43,898 nucleotides of DNA from Gloeophyllum trabeum ATCC 11539 (GCF_000344685.1 NW_006920412.1:2660158-2704055); one strand, 5' to 3'. Positions 1 through 11,686 are shown, numbered from the stretch's first letter. A program made the numbers and translations. The notes: a model not told the origin generated them from the letters alone.

Positions 1-502
1 ACCACTGGAAATAACCAAGTGCAGCGCCGGAGCACTGACAATGGATCACGTCTGTTGAGACCAAGGTAAGTACTACGATGCTCCTTCCGCGTCGATGACA
101 CGGATGCTAACATATCCCTTGTACAGGATGGACGTACACGAAGACAATCAGAATAACCTGGTGACGGCTACCTTCGAGCTCCCGGGTCTCAAGAAAGAAG
201 ACGTCAACATCGACGTGCAGAACAACCAGCTGAGCGTCTCCGGGGAGACCAAGATCTCGTCGGAGCGTGACGAGAATGGATACGCCGTCCGCGAGCGGCG
301 GTACGGCAAGTTCTCGAGGACGCTCCCGCTTCCTCAGGGTATCAAGGTTAGTAGATTTTGTCCAAGTCTTGTGATTCGAGCATCGTACTGACTGTTTCTT
401 CAGCCCGAGGAGATCAAGGCATCGTTGGAGAACGGCGTCTTGACTGTCACCTTCCCTAGGACCGCACCTGAGGCGGCCCCGAAGAAGATCACTATCTCAT
501 GA
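1..502 (+). CDS. Small heat-shock protein (Hsp20 family), 5' end outside window
   Basis: An ATP-independent chaperone that binds unfolding proteins in the cytosol. Exons are 1-65, 127-346 and 404-502. The frame is already open at base 1, so the true start lies upstream. The visible part holds most of an alpha-crystallin domain: it opens with RMDVHED and FELPGLKKEDVNIDV, runs through a Gly-Tyr loop region, and ends with the diagnostic NGVLTVTFP strand and a short Pro/Ala/Lys tail ending in TIS. Both introns have GT-AG ends, and the exon joins keep the domain in frame. In the family the part before this domain is a variable N-terminal arm of some tens of residues, which is what is missing here. 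The gene is convergent with rad1; only about 200 bp separates the two stop codons. Confidence 0.93.
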
Positions 503-704
503 AGTCGCCGGTGTCGAGCCAATGAAGCCTGTAATGCACTTTATACCCGCAACGAATGTATTATATACCTCTGCACTATAAATTCGTGACCTTTAAATTT
601 TCTTCGTTATTGCATTACGCGTGCACGGAATACGACATCGACGACCCGTAAGGGCACATGTGAATGATAAGATCGACGGTAATCTCTCATGTCATACTCG
701 TGCA

Positions 705-2208
705 TCATACTTGATCGTCTAGCGGTAGACACTGTGCTCCACGACATGAGCAACAGTTGAAGAGACGGAGGTCTGATGCTACTCACTCGGAACTCCACAA
801 ACAAAATCCCGTCGTCATCCCGTCCCCTTCCCGAGGGCATCATGAACTGCATACTGAGCGTTCCAAAATCGTCCGTTCGCATAGAGGTCTTGAGGGACGC
901 CTGCAGTGCCCGCGTAGATTTTGCAATGTGGGAGAAACGGTACCTGGGGTTAGTAGAGTTGAAGGAAGGTATTAAAAAATCGCCAGGCGGCGGGCAAGGC
1001 AAATAAGAAACGCACGTGAATTTGACGGGTTGGGTGCATATGAACGTTTCAAGGACCTCGCGGTCGTTCGGGTAATCCATCTATGCAGTCCGTGTATTTA
1101 ATCAGGGTTTCCAGTGTTTCCTTTGCAGACTGTATAGGGACGACGAACCTCGGTGCTTCCGAACATGCCTTCCGCCAGGATGCGAAAAAGGGGTGTGCGG
1201 GATGCGTTGTTCCCTTGCGGAGCAGGTGTACAGACGAAGGTGAGCTTCTCGCAGGATGGATCGAGCTCAGAAAGGGCATCTCGGAGCCATGAGGACTACA
1301 TTTTCCGGTCGATTTCATTTTCATAACGACTATACCATGAGGGGTGCGTACCTTCAGTATGATGTGCATATTTCTTGCATACCCAGTAAGCATTCAGCAG
1401 GGGAACATCCAAATCATGGAGGAAGTACAAACACTGTGTTTTGAGCAAATTCGATCTCCACGGGTCCCTCCGGGTCGAAGGTGGTGAGCTCACATGTTGC
1501 TGTAGGACCGGAAGAGCTCTCTGCCCTACTCAAGATTGTGTGAATGGAGAAATCAGACAATACAGAAGTCGAAGCACAAACAGGATGAGTGTCAGAGGAT
1601 GGCCAGGCCCGGCATATGACATCCTCATGCCCGTGCCGCCCGTGTTGGCAGTGAAATACTTGTCCAAAGGACCATGCCTATTATTCTCGTCGCTATCGCC
1701 ATCATGATCATTTCTCCGCTGTTTCTTGGATTTTGAATTTGACGACAGCGACGCAGTCCCTGCCGTCCCGAATATGTTCAGACATTCGAGGAGCGTGTTC
1801 AAACGTATCTCAAATCCGAGGGCAGGGGCCGAATCGGAGTCTTGGGAAGCGGGAAGAAATCCTTCGTCATTGTACTGGTATTCGTCAAAGACGTGATCCG
1901 ATACAAAGGCGGTACCTGTGATACAGTGCTAGTCAGAGACGTCGGGCTACGGGCCAATGAAGTGAACTAACCGGTTATTGTCTTCCCTTCCTGAACAGAA
2001 ACGTTGAAACCGTTACTTGCGAGGTAGATGGTTGCTCTCTATACACAGATCTATCGTAGAAGCGAATCACATCCGGCGTATGAGAACGTACGTTCGAGAA
2101 ACTAACGCCGCGCAGGAGAGCTGCGAAGTAGCGCACGTCGTGGGACGATGCGCTCAGCACCTGTAGCACTGATTCATGTTCATCACAGTGCAATATCTGC
2201 GCGTGCAT
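705..2208 (-). CDS. rad1: Rad1 subunit of the 9-1-1 DNA-damage checkpoint clamp
   Basis: Rad1 is the PCNA-like subunit that, with Rad9 and Hus1, forms the clamp loaded at DNA damage to activate checkpoint kinase. Nine exons on the minus strand, in coding order: 2208-2092, 2038-1972, 1915-1582, 1525-1433, 1373-1352, 1295-1149, 1080-1016, 943-787 and 731-705. They total 1029 nt, a 342-residue protein. Family blocks are SSHDVRYFAALLRGVSFSN near residue 20, SDHVFDEYQYNDEGF, RLNTLLECLNIFGTAG, SYAGPGHPLTLIL, a SSWLRDALSELDPSCEKLTF block, MDYPNDREVLETF and RALQASLKTSMRTDDFG. The protein ends EFRCLPLDDQV. A Lys/Asp-rich insert after the LNIFG block is poorly conserved in fungi. The start at 2208 is the first in-frame ATG before the conserved block. 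It shares a 223-bp promoter with the divergent phosphodiesterase gene. A 22-nt exon (1373-1352) is the least certain join. Confidence 0.92.
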
Positions 2209-2431
2209 CACCCACCGGTTTCGGGGGCTGTGATGGAGCGGACATCTGCTGCGCACAGCGCCGGCCAGTGCGAACTGCTTGCAATTGTGGAACGCGTCTG
2301 AACCACTTTACGCGTCACGTCACAATCACGGTCAAGCGATGGCGTGAGGCGTCACGCTGCCAAATGTATCCGGCTTGGTGGCGCTGCGTCGGCTTGTCTA
2401 TGGGCTGCACAACGTTCACCTCGACGACGAC
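2209..2431. promoter_or_regulatory. Divergent promoter with two ACGCGT (MluI cell-cycle) boxes
   Basis: This is the 223-bp gap between the rad1 start (leftward) and the phosphodiesterase start (rightward). ACGCGT occurs at 2292-2297 and 2310-2315, 18 bp apart. In yeasts this hexamer is the binding site of MBF, the G1/S factor that drives DNA replication and repair genes. That the boxes serve rad1 here is inference. No clear TATA box is visible. Confidence 0.45.
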
Positions 2432-3967
2432 ATGCATGCGACTGTAACGAATCTGACCGACGATACCATTTTTTACGAGACTAGCGGCGGGAGGGCTAAT
2501 GCAGAACGGCTCTCCATTGGGCCTTCGTCATCTACGACCGTGGCAAAGCTAGGGTCCAGCTTCAGGCTTCACCTGGGACGCCGTCCGTCTTCTAACTCTA
2601 CGGAAGACGCCGTTTATCGAGAGGACAAGGCATTGCTCCGGGACTCCTCGTTCGTTATCAAAACTAGATGGACGACTGGGCGGTCCTGGAAAGTAATAAA
2701 TTTACCGGAAGAGTGCCCATGGCGCATATATCAGATCCGAGTAAGTGTATCTCATCGTGTGTTGGTGACTTCGATTGACAGTTCTGTTTGCTTGTGATAG
2801 GTGTCTAGACGACAGAAGCAGGTCGTCATTCTCCCCAAGCGTGATTTGTCGTCGTTCTTGTCCGAATTACCGGACACACTCCCTCTTTCATCTGTACTCC
2901 TGCCCGGTACGCATGACACGTGGGTGATATATCGCAACGACATCAACAATGCGCTGACGTCTGCATAGAATGGCTTTCTACGGGTGGCCAGTATCTCAAT
3001 GCCAATTCATGGAGACTCCCTTACCCGTCCAGCTACAGTCAGGTATTCGGGTATTGGACATACGTCTGTCCGTGATAAAGGGCCGGCTAATCGCGTACCA
3101 CGGATTATCACCGCAACATGCTCCCTTCCAGCATATATTATCTACTGTTCACGCATTCCTATCAGCCCCTGCAACGTGCCGTGAGACCCTCGTCATGTCG
3201 ATCAAACAGGAGGACTTCCATGTCACCTCACCGGCAACTTTCTCGAAATGTGTTCATTATGAGATCACGAACGGACCTGGTGGACGAGATATGTGGTTCC
3301 TCGAGAACAGGGTTCCTACCTTAGGCGAAGTGAGAGGTAGGGTGGTCATGTTCAGCCGGTTTGGCAGGGATGGGGCTGGCTGGGAGGGCGGTACCAAAGG
3401 GCTGGGAATACACCCGACGAATTGGCCCGACAGCGAGAAGCTGGGGTTCACCTGGCCTTGCAAAAATACCCTGGTCAGGACCCATGACTGGTATGATGCC
3501 CTCCCTTTGACCGTTGTTTCACGGTCTGACCGACTTTCGACAGGTACGCGATACCCTCGTTCTTGTCTATACCGGAAAAGGTCGAACTATCCACCAAGGT
3601 CCTCTTGCCGCCGGAGGACGATTCGCCGATCCCGACACTCACGATTACATATTTCTCCGCGGCTTCACCTCTCGCACTGCCGCCCACCATTGCTCGAGGG
3701 TTCGGCTGGCCCAGCATAGGCTTGGGGATTGAAGGCGTCAACTCCAGAGTGGGCAGGTGGGTGCTCGATATGCTGAGTCAGGATTCAAGGGACCAGAGGC
3801 GTGAAGACCTGGAGAAGAGTCACCAGCGGAGCAGCACGGACGGCCCGAGGATTAGAGGATGGGCGTTGATGGACTTCTACACTGACCCCGTCGAACATGG
3901 GGTGGTGCCCTTGTTAGTGGAGTGTAACTATAGAGGAAGAAAGAAAGGGGACGAGGGCTGGATGTAA
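2432..3967 (+). CDS. PLC-like phosphodiesterase (PI-PLC X domain)
   Basis: Predicted phosphatidylinositol-specific phospholipase C-like enzyme. Exons are 2432-2740, 2801-2919, 2969-3490 and 3544-3967, giving 457 residues. The X-domain starts with LLPGTHDTMAFYGWP (first catalytic His, around residue 139), followed by GIRVLDIRL and then AYHGL with the second His. Later blocks are ETLVMSIKQE, a Trp/Phe-rich ENRVPTLGEVRGRVV and LVRTHDWYAIPSF. This order matches bacterial-type PI-PLCs found in many fungi. The first ~100 residues form an N-terminal domain I do not recognise; no signal peptide is evident, so the site of action is unclear. The ATG at 2432 is preferred to an upstream in-frame codon at 2375 because it begins a sequence resembling fungal homologues. 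The intron inside the first catalytic motif (2920-2968) is required to rebuild it. Confidence 0.87.
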
Positions 3968-4283
3968 TCATATTTCTGTAGTGTACGTAGTTTCGTCTGT
4001 CGGGCACTGTATCATATCATACTCTCTTTCATTTACCGCCGGCTAGAGTTACCTCGGCCTTTTTTCGGCTTTCGTCTCTGCACGCCTCCCTTTGACACGG
4101 GTCTTTCTGAGTTCCTCTGCCATGCACCGTCCATACGGCGTGTTACATGCTGCACAAATACGCAATACGATATGCATATCGTTACGATGACTGATGCTTT
4201 ATCGATTTCATCCGAGTCAAGCTAAAGCCGGTGATCGCTGCGGGTATCGCGACTACCACTTGTAGTACCCATCTACATCTGAC
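3968..4283. other. Intergenic, no gene seen
   Basis: 316 bp between the phosphodiesterase stop and the LOG gene start. It should hold the 3' UTR of the first and the promoter of the second. I see no clear TATA box, repeat or small gene here. Confidence 0.5.
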
Positions 4284-5292
4284 ATGGCTCCTTCGGATAG
4301 CGACAATAGGGCTATAGCTGTATATTGCGCGTCGTCTCTCGGAGCACAGAAAGCTTACCAAGATGCGGCAATATGTACGTCAATTTACGCACCTCTACCC
4401 AGTCATAGCATTGCTAACGCCGTCCATAGCCGTAGGACGGGCGTTAGCTGCAGCGAAGAGACCGCTCGTATACGGCGGGGGATCGAAGGGCATCATGGGT
4501 ATTGTGTCCGGAGCCGTTCTGGAAGGAGGAGGGCAGGTCACGGGCGTGGTTCCGCAGGCTATGGTTGCTGCAGGTGGGGAGGGGGAGAAGAGTACCAAGG
4601 GCGACCCAAAAGACCATGCTGTGTACATTCTACTGGACGAGAGAGGAAGGGAGGATGTACGTCGTAGTGCTGCTGCTCTCGTACAGGAGCTGACCATAGA
4701 TTGCATCGTCGATGAATATAGGTGGACACGGTGAGGATTTACACGGGGTGTATCTTAGGTTGTTATTCATTCTCCTCTAGGTCATTGTAGGTTCCATGCA
4801 TGAACGTAAAGTCGAGATGGCCAAGCGTGCTGCGGGCTTTGTGGCTTTGCCCGGTGGTTTCGGTACCTTTGAGGAGGTCAGTAGATGCGTGAGGTCTCTC
4901 TTGTTGTCGGTGCTAATCATCTCCATACAGGTATTGGAAGTTGCGACATGGACGCAGCTGGGGATCCACAATAAGCGTGTGTTGCTTTCATTCGCGTGGG
5001 CCTAGAGGAGGCGGACTCTGACGACTCAGTAGCTGTCGTATGCCTAAATGTCCTGTCATACTGGGAGCCGCTACGAGCCCTGGTAAAGAACGGTGTTCAG
5101 GCAGGCTTTATCCAAGAGAAGAACGAATCATTGATCATTTTCGTCGACGGCCCTGCCGATCATGCAGAACACGAATCGTTCGATTGGGGAAAGGCCGCCT
5201 TAGAAGCCGTAGAAGGATGGGATAGAGAGGACGTACGGGGTATGTATGACTGGAACAGAGCTGGGAACGGCGATTCGTTCAAGGTCGCGTAG
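4284..5292 (+). CDS. LOG-family cytokinin riboside 5'-monophosphate phosphoribohydrolase
   Basis: LOG proteins release free cytokinin bases by cleaving ribose 5-phosphate from nucleotide precursors; in fungi the substrate is often unproven and the family is also annotated as lysine decarboxylase-like. Exons are 4284-4374, 4430-4656, 4722-4730, 4781-4876, 4931-4976 and 5033-5292 (242 residues). Visible family marks are VYCASSLGA near the N-terminus, [27 protein letters not shown], the catalytic GSMHERK and the hallmark PGGFGTFEE, then LGIHNKPVV and [14 protein letters not shown]. The third exon is only 9 nt (Val-Asp-Thr); it is needed to give the usual spacing before GSMHERK. Length is slightly above the 180-240 typical of the family. 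No signal peptide; cytosolic. Confidence 0.9.
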
Positions 5293-5999
5293 GGTTTGCC
5301 GATATTCCGGAAGTACGTCTTTCGACCGTAAATGGATACTAGGGTTCGGATGCCTCTACGACGACGCGGCCCAATCGGCCGCGAGGCCGGAAGAATCCTG
5401 AGATGTCATTCCGCATCTTTCTGCAGGAGGTGAGGGTTACCGGGTAATAGTACAATGCAATCACGCGTTGGGGCACATGCTACTATTCTTGCCCGGCCAG
5501 CGTCTTAACATGAAACCAGAACAGGTGAGTGCACTAATTCCACTATTGTTATATCAACAGTCATTCTGGTCTACACGCGATACATGTTTGTGAAGTGCAT
5601 ACAGGCTAGCTGGAAACAAATACAGAATAAATAAAACAAAGGTTCCTGACGACGATAGCTACAGATTATATGAAGAGCTAAAAATTGCAAATCTCGAAAG
5701 CGCCGATGAATGTGACGATTATCAACGAGGTAATCGAAGTGTTCAAGCGGTCGAGAAGGTAAAGAATGTGAATGTATAAGGCAAGGATAGAGTCCGTGTA
5801 TCCGTGTATACGCTAACACTGATTATAGTCAAGATAAGCTCCAGGCCCACTGCTCACAGTGAGTCAGATTACAGGTCTTCGGAAAGTTTGAAGAGCAAGC
5901 GGTGTGTTTCTTTATCCAAATTATAGTGAATGGCCTTGTTTCTCGGAGAAGATTCTTGCGGACGAGCAATAAATATATAAATTAAGGGAGCTTCGAGGT
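5293..5999. other. Intergenic, no gene seen
   Basis: About 700 bp, becoming AT-rich after 5570. Short reading frames exist on both strands but none shows family signal or a convincing intron pattern. It lies between two converging genes and probably contains both 3' UTRs. Confidence 0.5.
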
Positions 6000-6591
6000 T
6001 TAGTAAGGCGCCAATATCTCGAAGGGACGTGCTGGATATCCGTTAGTAATTGCTTTCACTCAAAGGGAATGATCACTCACTCCCGCCGCTTGGAGTAGGA
6101 ATGTTGGACGCTTCATGTTGATTGTCTGTTCTCGTCTGCGTGTAGGAGGGTGACGCCGTGTGAGAATGTGTCCCGGTGTGAGAGGGCCCTTGCGAGTGCG
6201 AGTGCGCATGACCGGCATGTGAGCTATGAGAGCCGGAAATTGTGGCATCGAGAGAAGCTTGTACAGTGCTCGTGGTGGACTCGGAGACATCAACTGGAAA
6301 ACCGGGACCTTAGTGCCTCTGGGATGTCATCCAAGTATGGATATGCGTACCTGAGGAACTTAGGATGTCAACAGCCCTTCCCCACCATTCAGGATCTGTA
6401 TTTATATTAATGTCAGAACTGCTGACAACGCGAGGCAGGATCCACTATACCAGGCGGGGTGACTACAGGTGGGGTTAGCAGGGATGCGAAGTGCTAGACC
6501 GACTCTACTCACTCCGTGCTTTCAGCGGCGCCGCCATCACTTGGAAGGCGACAATAAGGAAGATAATGACGAGGGAGAAACAGTGCTTCAT
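6000..6591 (-). CDS. Small secreted peptide precursor with one WWG core and His-rich tail (family member A)
   Basis: Unrecognised as a named family; grouped here with the genes at 13462-14276 and 30541-30892. Exons in coding order are 6591-6513, 6395-6351, 6293-6081 and 6031-6000, for 122 residues. All three introns are phase 1. Residues 1-21 form a clear signal peptide (MKHCFSLVIIFLIV, then AFQVMAA). The second exon begins NPEWWGRAVD: the WWG core is kept, but only one basic residue follows, so the dibasic KR site of the sister genes is missing. The third exon is a Ser/Thr/His tail with about nine histidines, many as SH, GH or TH pairs, suggesting metal binding or O-glycosylation. The last intron has a strong branch site (TTACTAAC); if it is retained, the protein ends with SGGSE instead of RPFEILAPY. 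Confidence 0.72.
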
Positions 6592-6685
6592 TTTGATTAA
6601 TTTGAGTTAGGTTGACTAGAGATGATTAAGCTGAAGATGTGGATGGGTAGAGCTTGTCTGAGTGAGTAGGTTCCTTTGCCCCCTC

Positions 6686-6693
6686 CTTTTATA
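6686..6693 (-). promoter_or_regulatory. TATA box of precursor gene A
   Basis: TATAAAAG on the minus strand, about 95 bp upstream of the start at 6591, followed by a pyrimidine/purine-mixed leader. A canonical TATA so placed supports a real, probably regulated, gene. Confidence 0.6.
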
Positions 6694-6699
6694 CCCAAG

Positions 6700-8880
6700 A
6701 CCCCAGCGGCGATGCCTCATGTGAGTCATAGTGATATGCACTGCTACACCTGCAGTTCACTGACTACGTCCGCGGAGTCAGATGGTGACAGGCTGGTTGA
6801 CTGTGCCATCAGACCGTCATCCCTAGCAAGCGTGGGTTCAGATCTCAGGCGCTGCGAAGGCTCCAGTCCAGCGATCATTCTCGTCAGATCTCATCTTCAG
6901 GCAGTCCTCCGTTGCGTCTCAGGCCTCTTATAGCATCCGTATATAGGCCGCGGGTCTGTGGCACTATCCTGATTTGCGACGAATACTTGTGTGTCAAGCT
7001 ACTAGCTCTTAAGTTCACTCGAGTTGTTATACTGGACTATTTGCGACACATGTCCGCTCCGAAGCAACTACCCTCACTGTCAGAGGTTTAAACCTGAGGA
7101 TTGACAGTATATGCGGTCAACAGCAATAGTACTGAATGCGGGAATGCATAACTACCGAGAGGTTGTGCGTGGTGCGTACGTGGTCAAGATTAGATCTAAT
7201 ACTGATTAGTTTGTTACAGTGCATGTCCCTTAGCACAGCTTTGGCAGTTGCAAGAGCTCGCAGCTTCGGCACGGTTACGGTCAGACTGTTGACATTTCGG
7301 TGCCGCAGACGGATCAACGGATCAGTTGAGGGCATGGACGGGTATGTTGGTCTCAATCTGCAGCGCGCAATCACTGAGGAGTTAACATCATGGTTATTTT
7401 GACCTGCCTGAGCGGGCCTATTGCGTCGGGCGCATCTTCAGATTTCCGTAACATACGTCGCACATACAACCACTTCAGTGTTTCCTGGGCTGAATATTCA
7501 ATCAAATGTGATACGACGACACGCTGTTCTGGCATCTGCCATGCGGCGCAATTACAACACCAGCCTGGTCTATGCTATGCATTATCTGCGCTGCGTCTCC
7601 GCTCCAAATATAGGTCGCTATAGAGCCACATGTACGTATCGTTCCAAAAGCAGTGCATTCTCAAGCCTTCACCGACCACCCCCCTCCCCGCCCGCCAGTT
7701 AAAGCGAAGACGTTCGCAGTACGAACACGTATATAACGTGTCGTATCCGTCTTCGCCGCATCTATACTGCGCCTACGCGTAGACACCTGTGCTCCTGTCA
7801 ATGCCTTCAAATACATCGGGCTGTTCGTCCCAGTACGTGCACCGCAGGATGCTGTGGTAGCAGCTATGGGCTGCCTCTGACAAGACCTGCGCATTGAATG
7901 CCAAGTGCCTAATAGTGCCGTTCAAATTCACTTGTCCCATCCGAGTTGACCCAGTGCCACCGTCTCAGGACCAAACAAATGCACCAATTCCAGTGCTAGT
8001 GCTTAGTCTAAGTGCTATGCAGCTAGTTGAAAGATATTATTAGACATCCCTACTAAAGGTTCGTCAATGTTGCAATGTAGCCGGGATTCATATATCTTGG
8101 GTTCATGGCGTCTGCACAGGGGAATCTCCAGACCTGACTAGCAATCCGTGAAACCCCTTGATGCGGTGAGCCAAAAACGGATCGCTGGCCTTCGCTTGTC
8201 CCATTAAACAAGCTGTGAGCACTACCATGATGCATATATGTGATCCCGATGAGGGCGTTTTCCATTGACTCCTCGAAATAGACGGGTCTTGTCTAGAACT
8301 GTGCCACACCGACCCCAGGAGCGAGTCACAGAAGGAGGAAAAAAATATCATCATATCGCTTTTGAAATGCCACGAATATTCCCGCTACCGTAGGTAGTGG
8401 GTCTTGGACCCCCCGGCCGTTCGCAGGTTTCCTGCGATCGTTTCAAGATCTACGCGATCTATTTGACACTATTTGGCTCTTAACCGTATATGGTGGACGG
8501 CAGGACCGGCACATGGCTTTGGACCAATCAAAGATGGGGTCCTCAAAGGACCCCGATCGTAGAACCACGTGGCATCTCTCTTTCCATCTTTAGCCAAGGT
8601 GGCGGATGCTGGTCAAGGGACTCAAGAGAACAGACATGACCTAGCTTGGGGCGTTGGAGATGCGGCCTCCAGGTGAAAGCAGCATACTTCAATGTCAGCT
8701 GTTTTACATAAATGACTTGTATACTCAGAACCTGAGGGAGGAGTGAGTGGACATCTCTTCAAATCGTTGAGGTGAATGCTCATTCGGAAATCATGGCTGG
8801 AACACAACTGCTTTCGCAAAATAAATATATTAGTATATGATGCTGCTCAGGATGTCAAGTTTTCAGCTTGCTACCAAATC
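6700..8880. other. Gene-poor intergenic stretch
   Basis: About 2.2 kb upstream of precursor A in which I recognise no gene. Reading frames are short, overlap on both strands, and lack family motifs, signal peptides or consistent splice patterns. With the next 2.8 kb it forms the least gene-dense part of the window. Confidence 0.45.
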
Positions 8881-8894
8881 TTATTCCGCTGGCT

Positions 8895-9095
8895 TTACGC
8901 GATTCCTGCCTTATTAGGCAGGTGAGGCTCGGCGGTTCCCGGGTATTCCCACGCCTCGCGCGATGCGTCGACGCGTCGCCTTTCCTCCTCGTTCCCCGGC
9001 GGCTGCACCTCCTCGGGGATGTTTTGGCCCTCCTGTAGTATATAGAAGTTGTTGTATACTATACAAATGCGTGAATCTATTGGTAAAATACTCAA
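8895..9095 (-). pseudogene. Possible transposase C-terminal relic
   Basis: A minus-strand reading frame of about 66 codons includes VYNNFY, EEVQPPGNEEERRRVDASRE and ends PNKAGIA before a stop. The Pro/Glu/Arg-rich, strongly charged tail is unlike the surrounding non-coding DNA and resembles ends of fungal DDE transposases, but I cannot assign a superfamily. No terminal inverted repeats were found around it. It may equally be chance. Confidence 0.25.
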
Positions 9096-9217
9096 AAATT
9101 GTTCTCCCTGGTCAGTTTAGCTCCCAAGGGTCAGAAAGCGCTTCCGCGAGTGCTTAAGCACTCAATTTACCGCATAAGTGCTCAAAAGCACGGCCTAAGC
9201 GCCGTAAAGCATTTATG

Positions 9218-9275
9218 CCGCTGGATTTACGCCGATTTACAGGATTTACAGGCACGTGATGTGTGGATTTACGAG
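9218..9275. repeat. GATTTAC short repeat cluster
   Basis: Four copies of GGATTTAC/CGATTTAC within about 55 bp. Two more GATTTAC copies lie near 10081-10096. Low-complexity arrays of this sort occur inside degraded fungal transposons; no coding role is apparent. Confidence 0.5.
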
Positions 9276-9322
9276 CGCGTCACGCCAAGGGGCGGACACC
9301 GGGAGATGCCGAGACCACATGC

Positions 9323-9362
9323 AGGGGGAGGGGGGGGACCTCGGAGCCCTTAACTGAGATTT
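9323..9362. repeat. Imperfect direct repeat, copy 1
   Basis: A G-rich run followed by ACCTCGGAGCCCTTAACTGA and GATTT. A similar block recurs at 9628-9669, where the segment reads GGTCCCCTGGAGACCATTAA then CTGAGATTT. The two are about 305 bp apart in the same orientation. Confidence 0.5.
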
Positions 9363-9627
9363 ATTATCAGTTAAGCGCCCAGCCATCTGGGGTAAGGGAG
9401 CTAACGGGTAGGTATCTGGCACACCATTGGGTACTTTTGAGTAACCTAAATGCCTTTCTGAAGTATCCCAGAGAAAAGCGGTGAGAAAGAATGACCCCTG
9501 GTAGCGATCTTCAGAAAAACATATGAATTGTGACCGAAGTAGATGTGACACCCCCTGTGACAAAGTAACCCTAACCCTTGCTTGCTATGCGACATACCTT
9601 CCCTTTATGTACCGTGAGACTGTCCCA

Positions 9628-9669
9628 CGGGGGGAGGGGAGGTCCCCTGGAGACCATTAACTGAGATTT
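9628..9669. repeat. Imperfect direct repeat, copy 2
   Basis: Partner of 9323-9362: G-rich run, then a shared TTAACTGAGATTT end. Could mark a small internal duplication or the borders of an old insertion. Confidence 0.5.
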
Positions 9670-11686
9670 GTGGCATGTGGTCTAAAATTTTATTTCTGTC
9701 CGCCCCTTGCGTCACGCCCATCCGTACAATCACATCAAGCCGCCGCCGCTTCGCGCGGCGTTCCCGAGCGCTTCTCCCCATCAAACCCCGGGAACTTTGG
9801 CGCCCTTGTCGGGATACTCACTTGGGGACCCCAGGACGCGTGGCGTGTAATTAGGACGCGTCTGACGCGTCGAGGACCTACGTGCTCCTGGTCGAATAGT
9901 ATTATTTCTCGTATTTAGAGCTTTTGTATCTATTCAGAATAATATGTACAGTATCCCCCTTGTATCTACTATGTATCTGACACTACCCGGGACCTTTTAA
10001 TGCAGCGGGACTGAGAATTTTCGCGCTGTACTTGCTATCCCGTGCCATTAGCCACCGTTGACCCTGGGTCACGGCGGGGTCGATTTACGTAGATTTACAC
10101 AACTTCTTGTAAACTAAGCCAAATATCTGTACTTATCTATGTCTACGGTAGCGGGCTCTGCCGCTCGCACTGGGGAGACGCAACGCCTGCCAACGGCGCG
10201 AGTCGCTTAGTAAGCAGATTGTGGCTGAAGACTGGCACAAGTGCGCCTTGACCCAACTCGCTGTGTAATGACATCGGAGAGTGATTAGAATTTCTTGTAG
10301 GATGATATAATGGTTTTTTGGGATACAGAGGATGTGTAATGGCATCTTTTCCCTTTTACATAAGGATGTACATCATAGCTTTCCTATTCCCTCAATTCCC
10401 ATGCTCAACCACCCATTGATTGTGCTTGCAATGCTCAACAGATTACCTTGTGAGATCCCATATACATCATGAAAGGTGTATATTTATTTTATTCAGCTGA
10501 CTTGAGGCAGACTTAACCAATTAGCATGTATGACTCGGGATGGTACACTTCTTGTTATGGCTGTAGGCAGAGATATTATGCTTCAGTACACCCAAATATC
10601 TGCAAGGGAAGGGAACCATATCAAGAATGCTATATATGAAGTCTGAGAGAAGCTGTGCAGTCTTTAGTGCATTGGAGAGCGGAAAGGCGACCTCCAGTGT
10701 GACACCAGAACGCGGTTGTCACACACGTCACTCAGCCAGACGCGCTGATTTCAGGCGCGTTGTGACTCAAATGCGCCACGCGCATGCAGCTCCCTAGAGT
10801 CATTTTTGGCTCTTGCGACAGTAGTACCAAATGTTCTGAAGACATATCTGGATGTATCGGAAAACTCGGATTCTTCGAAAATGCATCGTATCTTGGAACA
10901 CTAGTCAAACAGATCTCTTTTTCACCCTATATGGAGGGAAAGAGGCAAAGTACCGGAAATCCAACATTTCCGATACATTTTAATCATCCTTCTGAGCATT
11001 TCTCTCAGCCATATCTTAGCCTGATTCTCGCAGTGTGAAGTGATCTACGTGTTCTCATTTTCGTGACACTCGCTATTAGGGAACAAACAAAGCCAAATAA
11101 CTCGCCGCGCGACCCAGGATTGCGTCTCCCCACTCGCACGGCCCTACCGCCTTATTTCATGGCGTGCGGTGAGACTGGGCGATGCCACGTGCTGCCGAGG
11201 TCTCAGTAGCACTAGTCACGATGATTGCTCGAGTGGCACGATTTCTCAAATCGAGGTATGAAAGCTATTCAACAACCTTGGTAGCTGAGATCTTCCTGCT
11301 GCCTCCGCAATTGGAGGGGGCCGAATGGGAAGTAGAATATTCTCTGCCTGAGGACGTCAAGAGGAAGTGTGCGGCACTGCCCGGTATCACTTTATCGCGC
11401 GACCCCGGCGCCACCCGATTAGGGCGCCTCGCCTCTCAATTTATGCATGTCGTCGACTTCGTTCCGTACAGCACATGAGCCTTGAATCCGAGCCAGGCGA
11501 CATTGAAATGGCTTTCGTGGACATCGCACTGCAAGGACGTGAATATCCATATTCTGATTCCCAGCCACATCGGTGGGAGTCGGGCCATAACCTGTGAATT
11601 GATTGTTCGAAGCTTCTCTTTCACTGATGTACTGACCAGGAATTCCACCATAAAAACCGCCTTTCAGGGACAATAAGAGCACCCAG
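9670..11686. other. Intergenic, no gene recognised
   Basis: About 2 kb before the F-box gene. A plus-strand frame at 11182-11478 encodes 98 residues (AEIFLLPPQLEGAEWEVEY is part) without a recognisable domain; I do not call it a gene. The rest shows nothing I can support. Confidence 0.4.

Noticed and set aside
9566..9580. Telomere-like TAACCCTAACCCTTG, and CCCTAACCCTA at 16268-16278
   Set aside because: Each has fewer than two full CCCTAA units; too short for an interstitial telomere, and expected by chance or inside decayed repeats.
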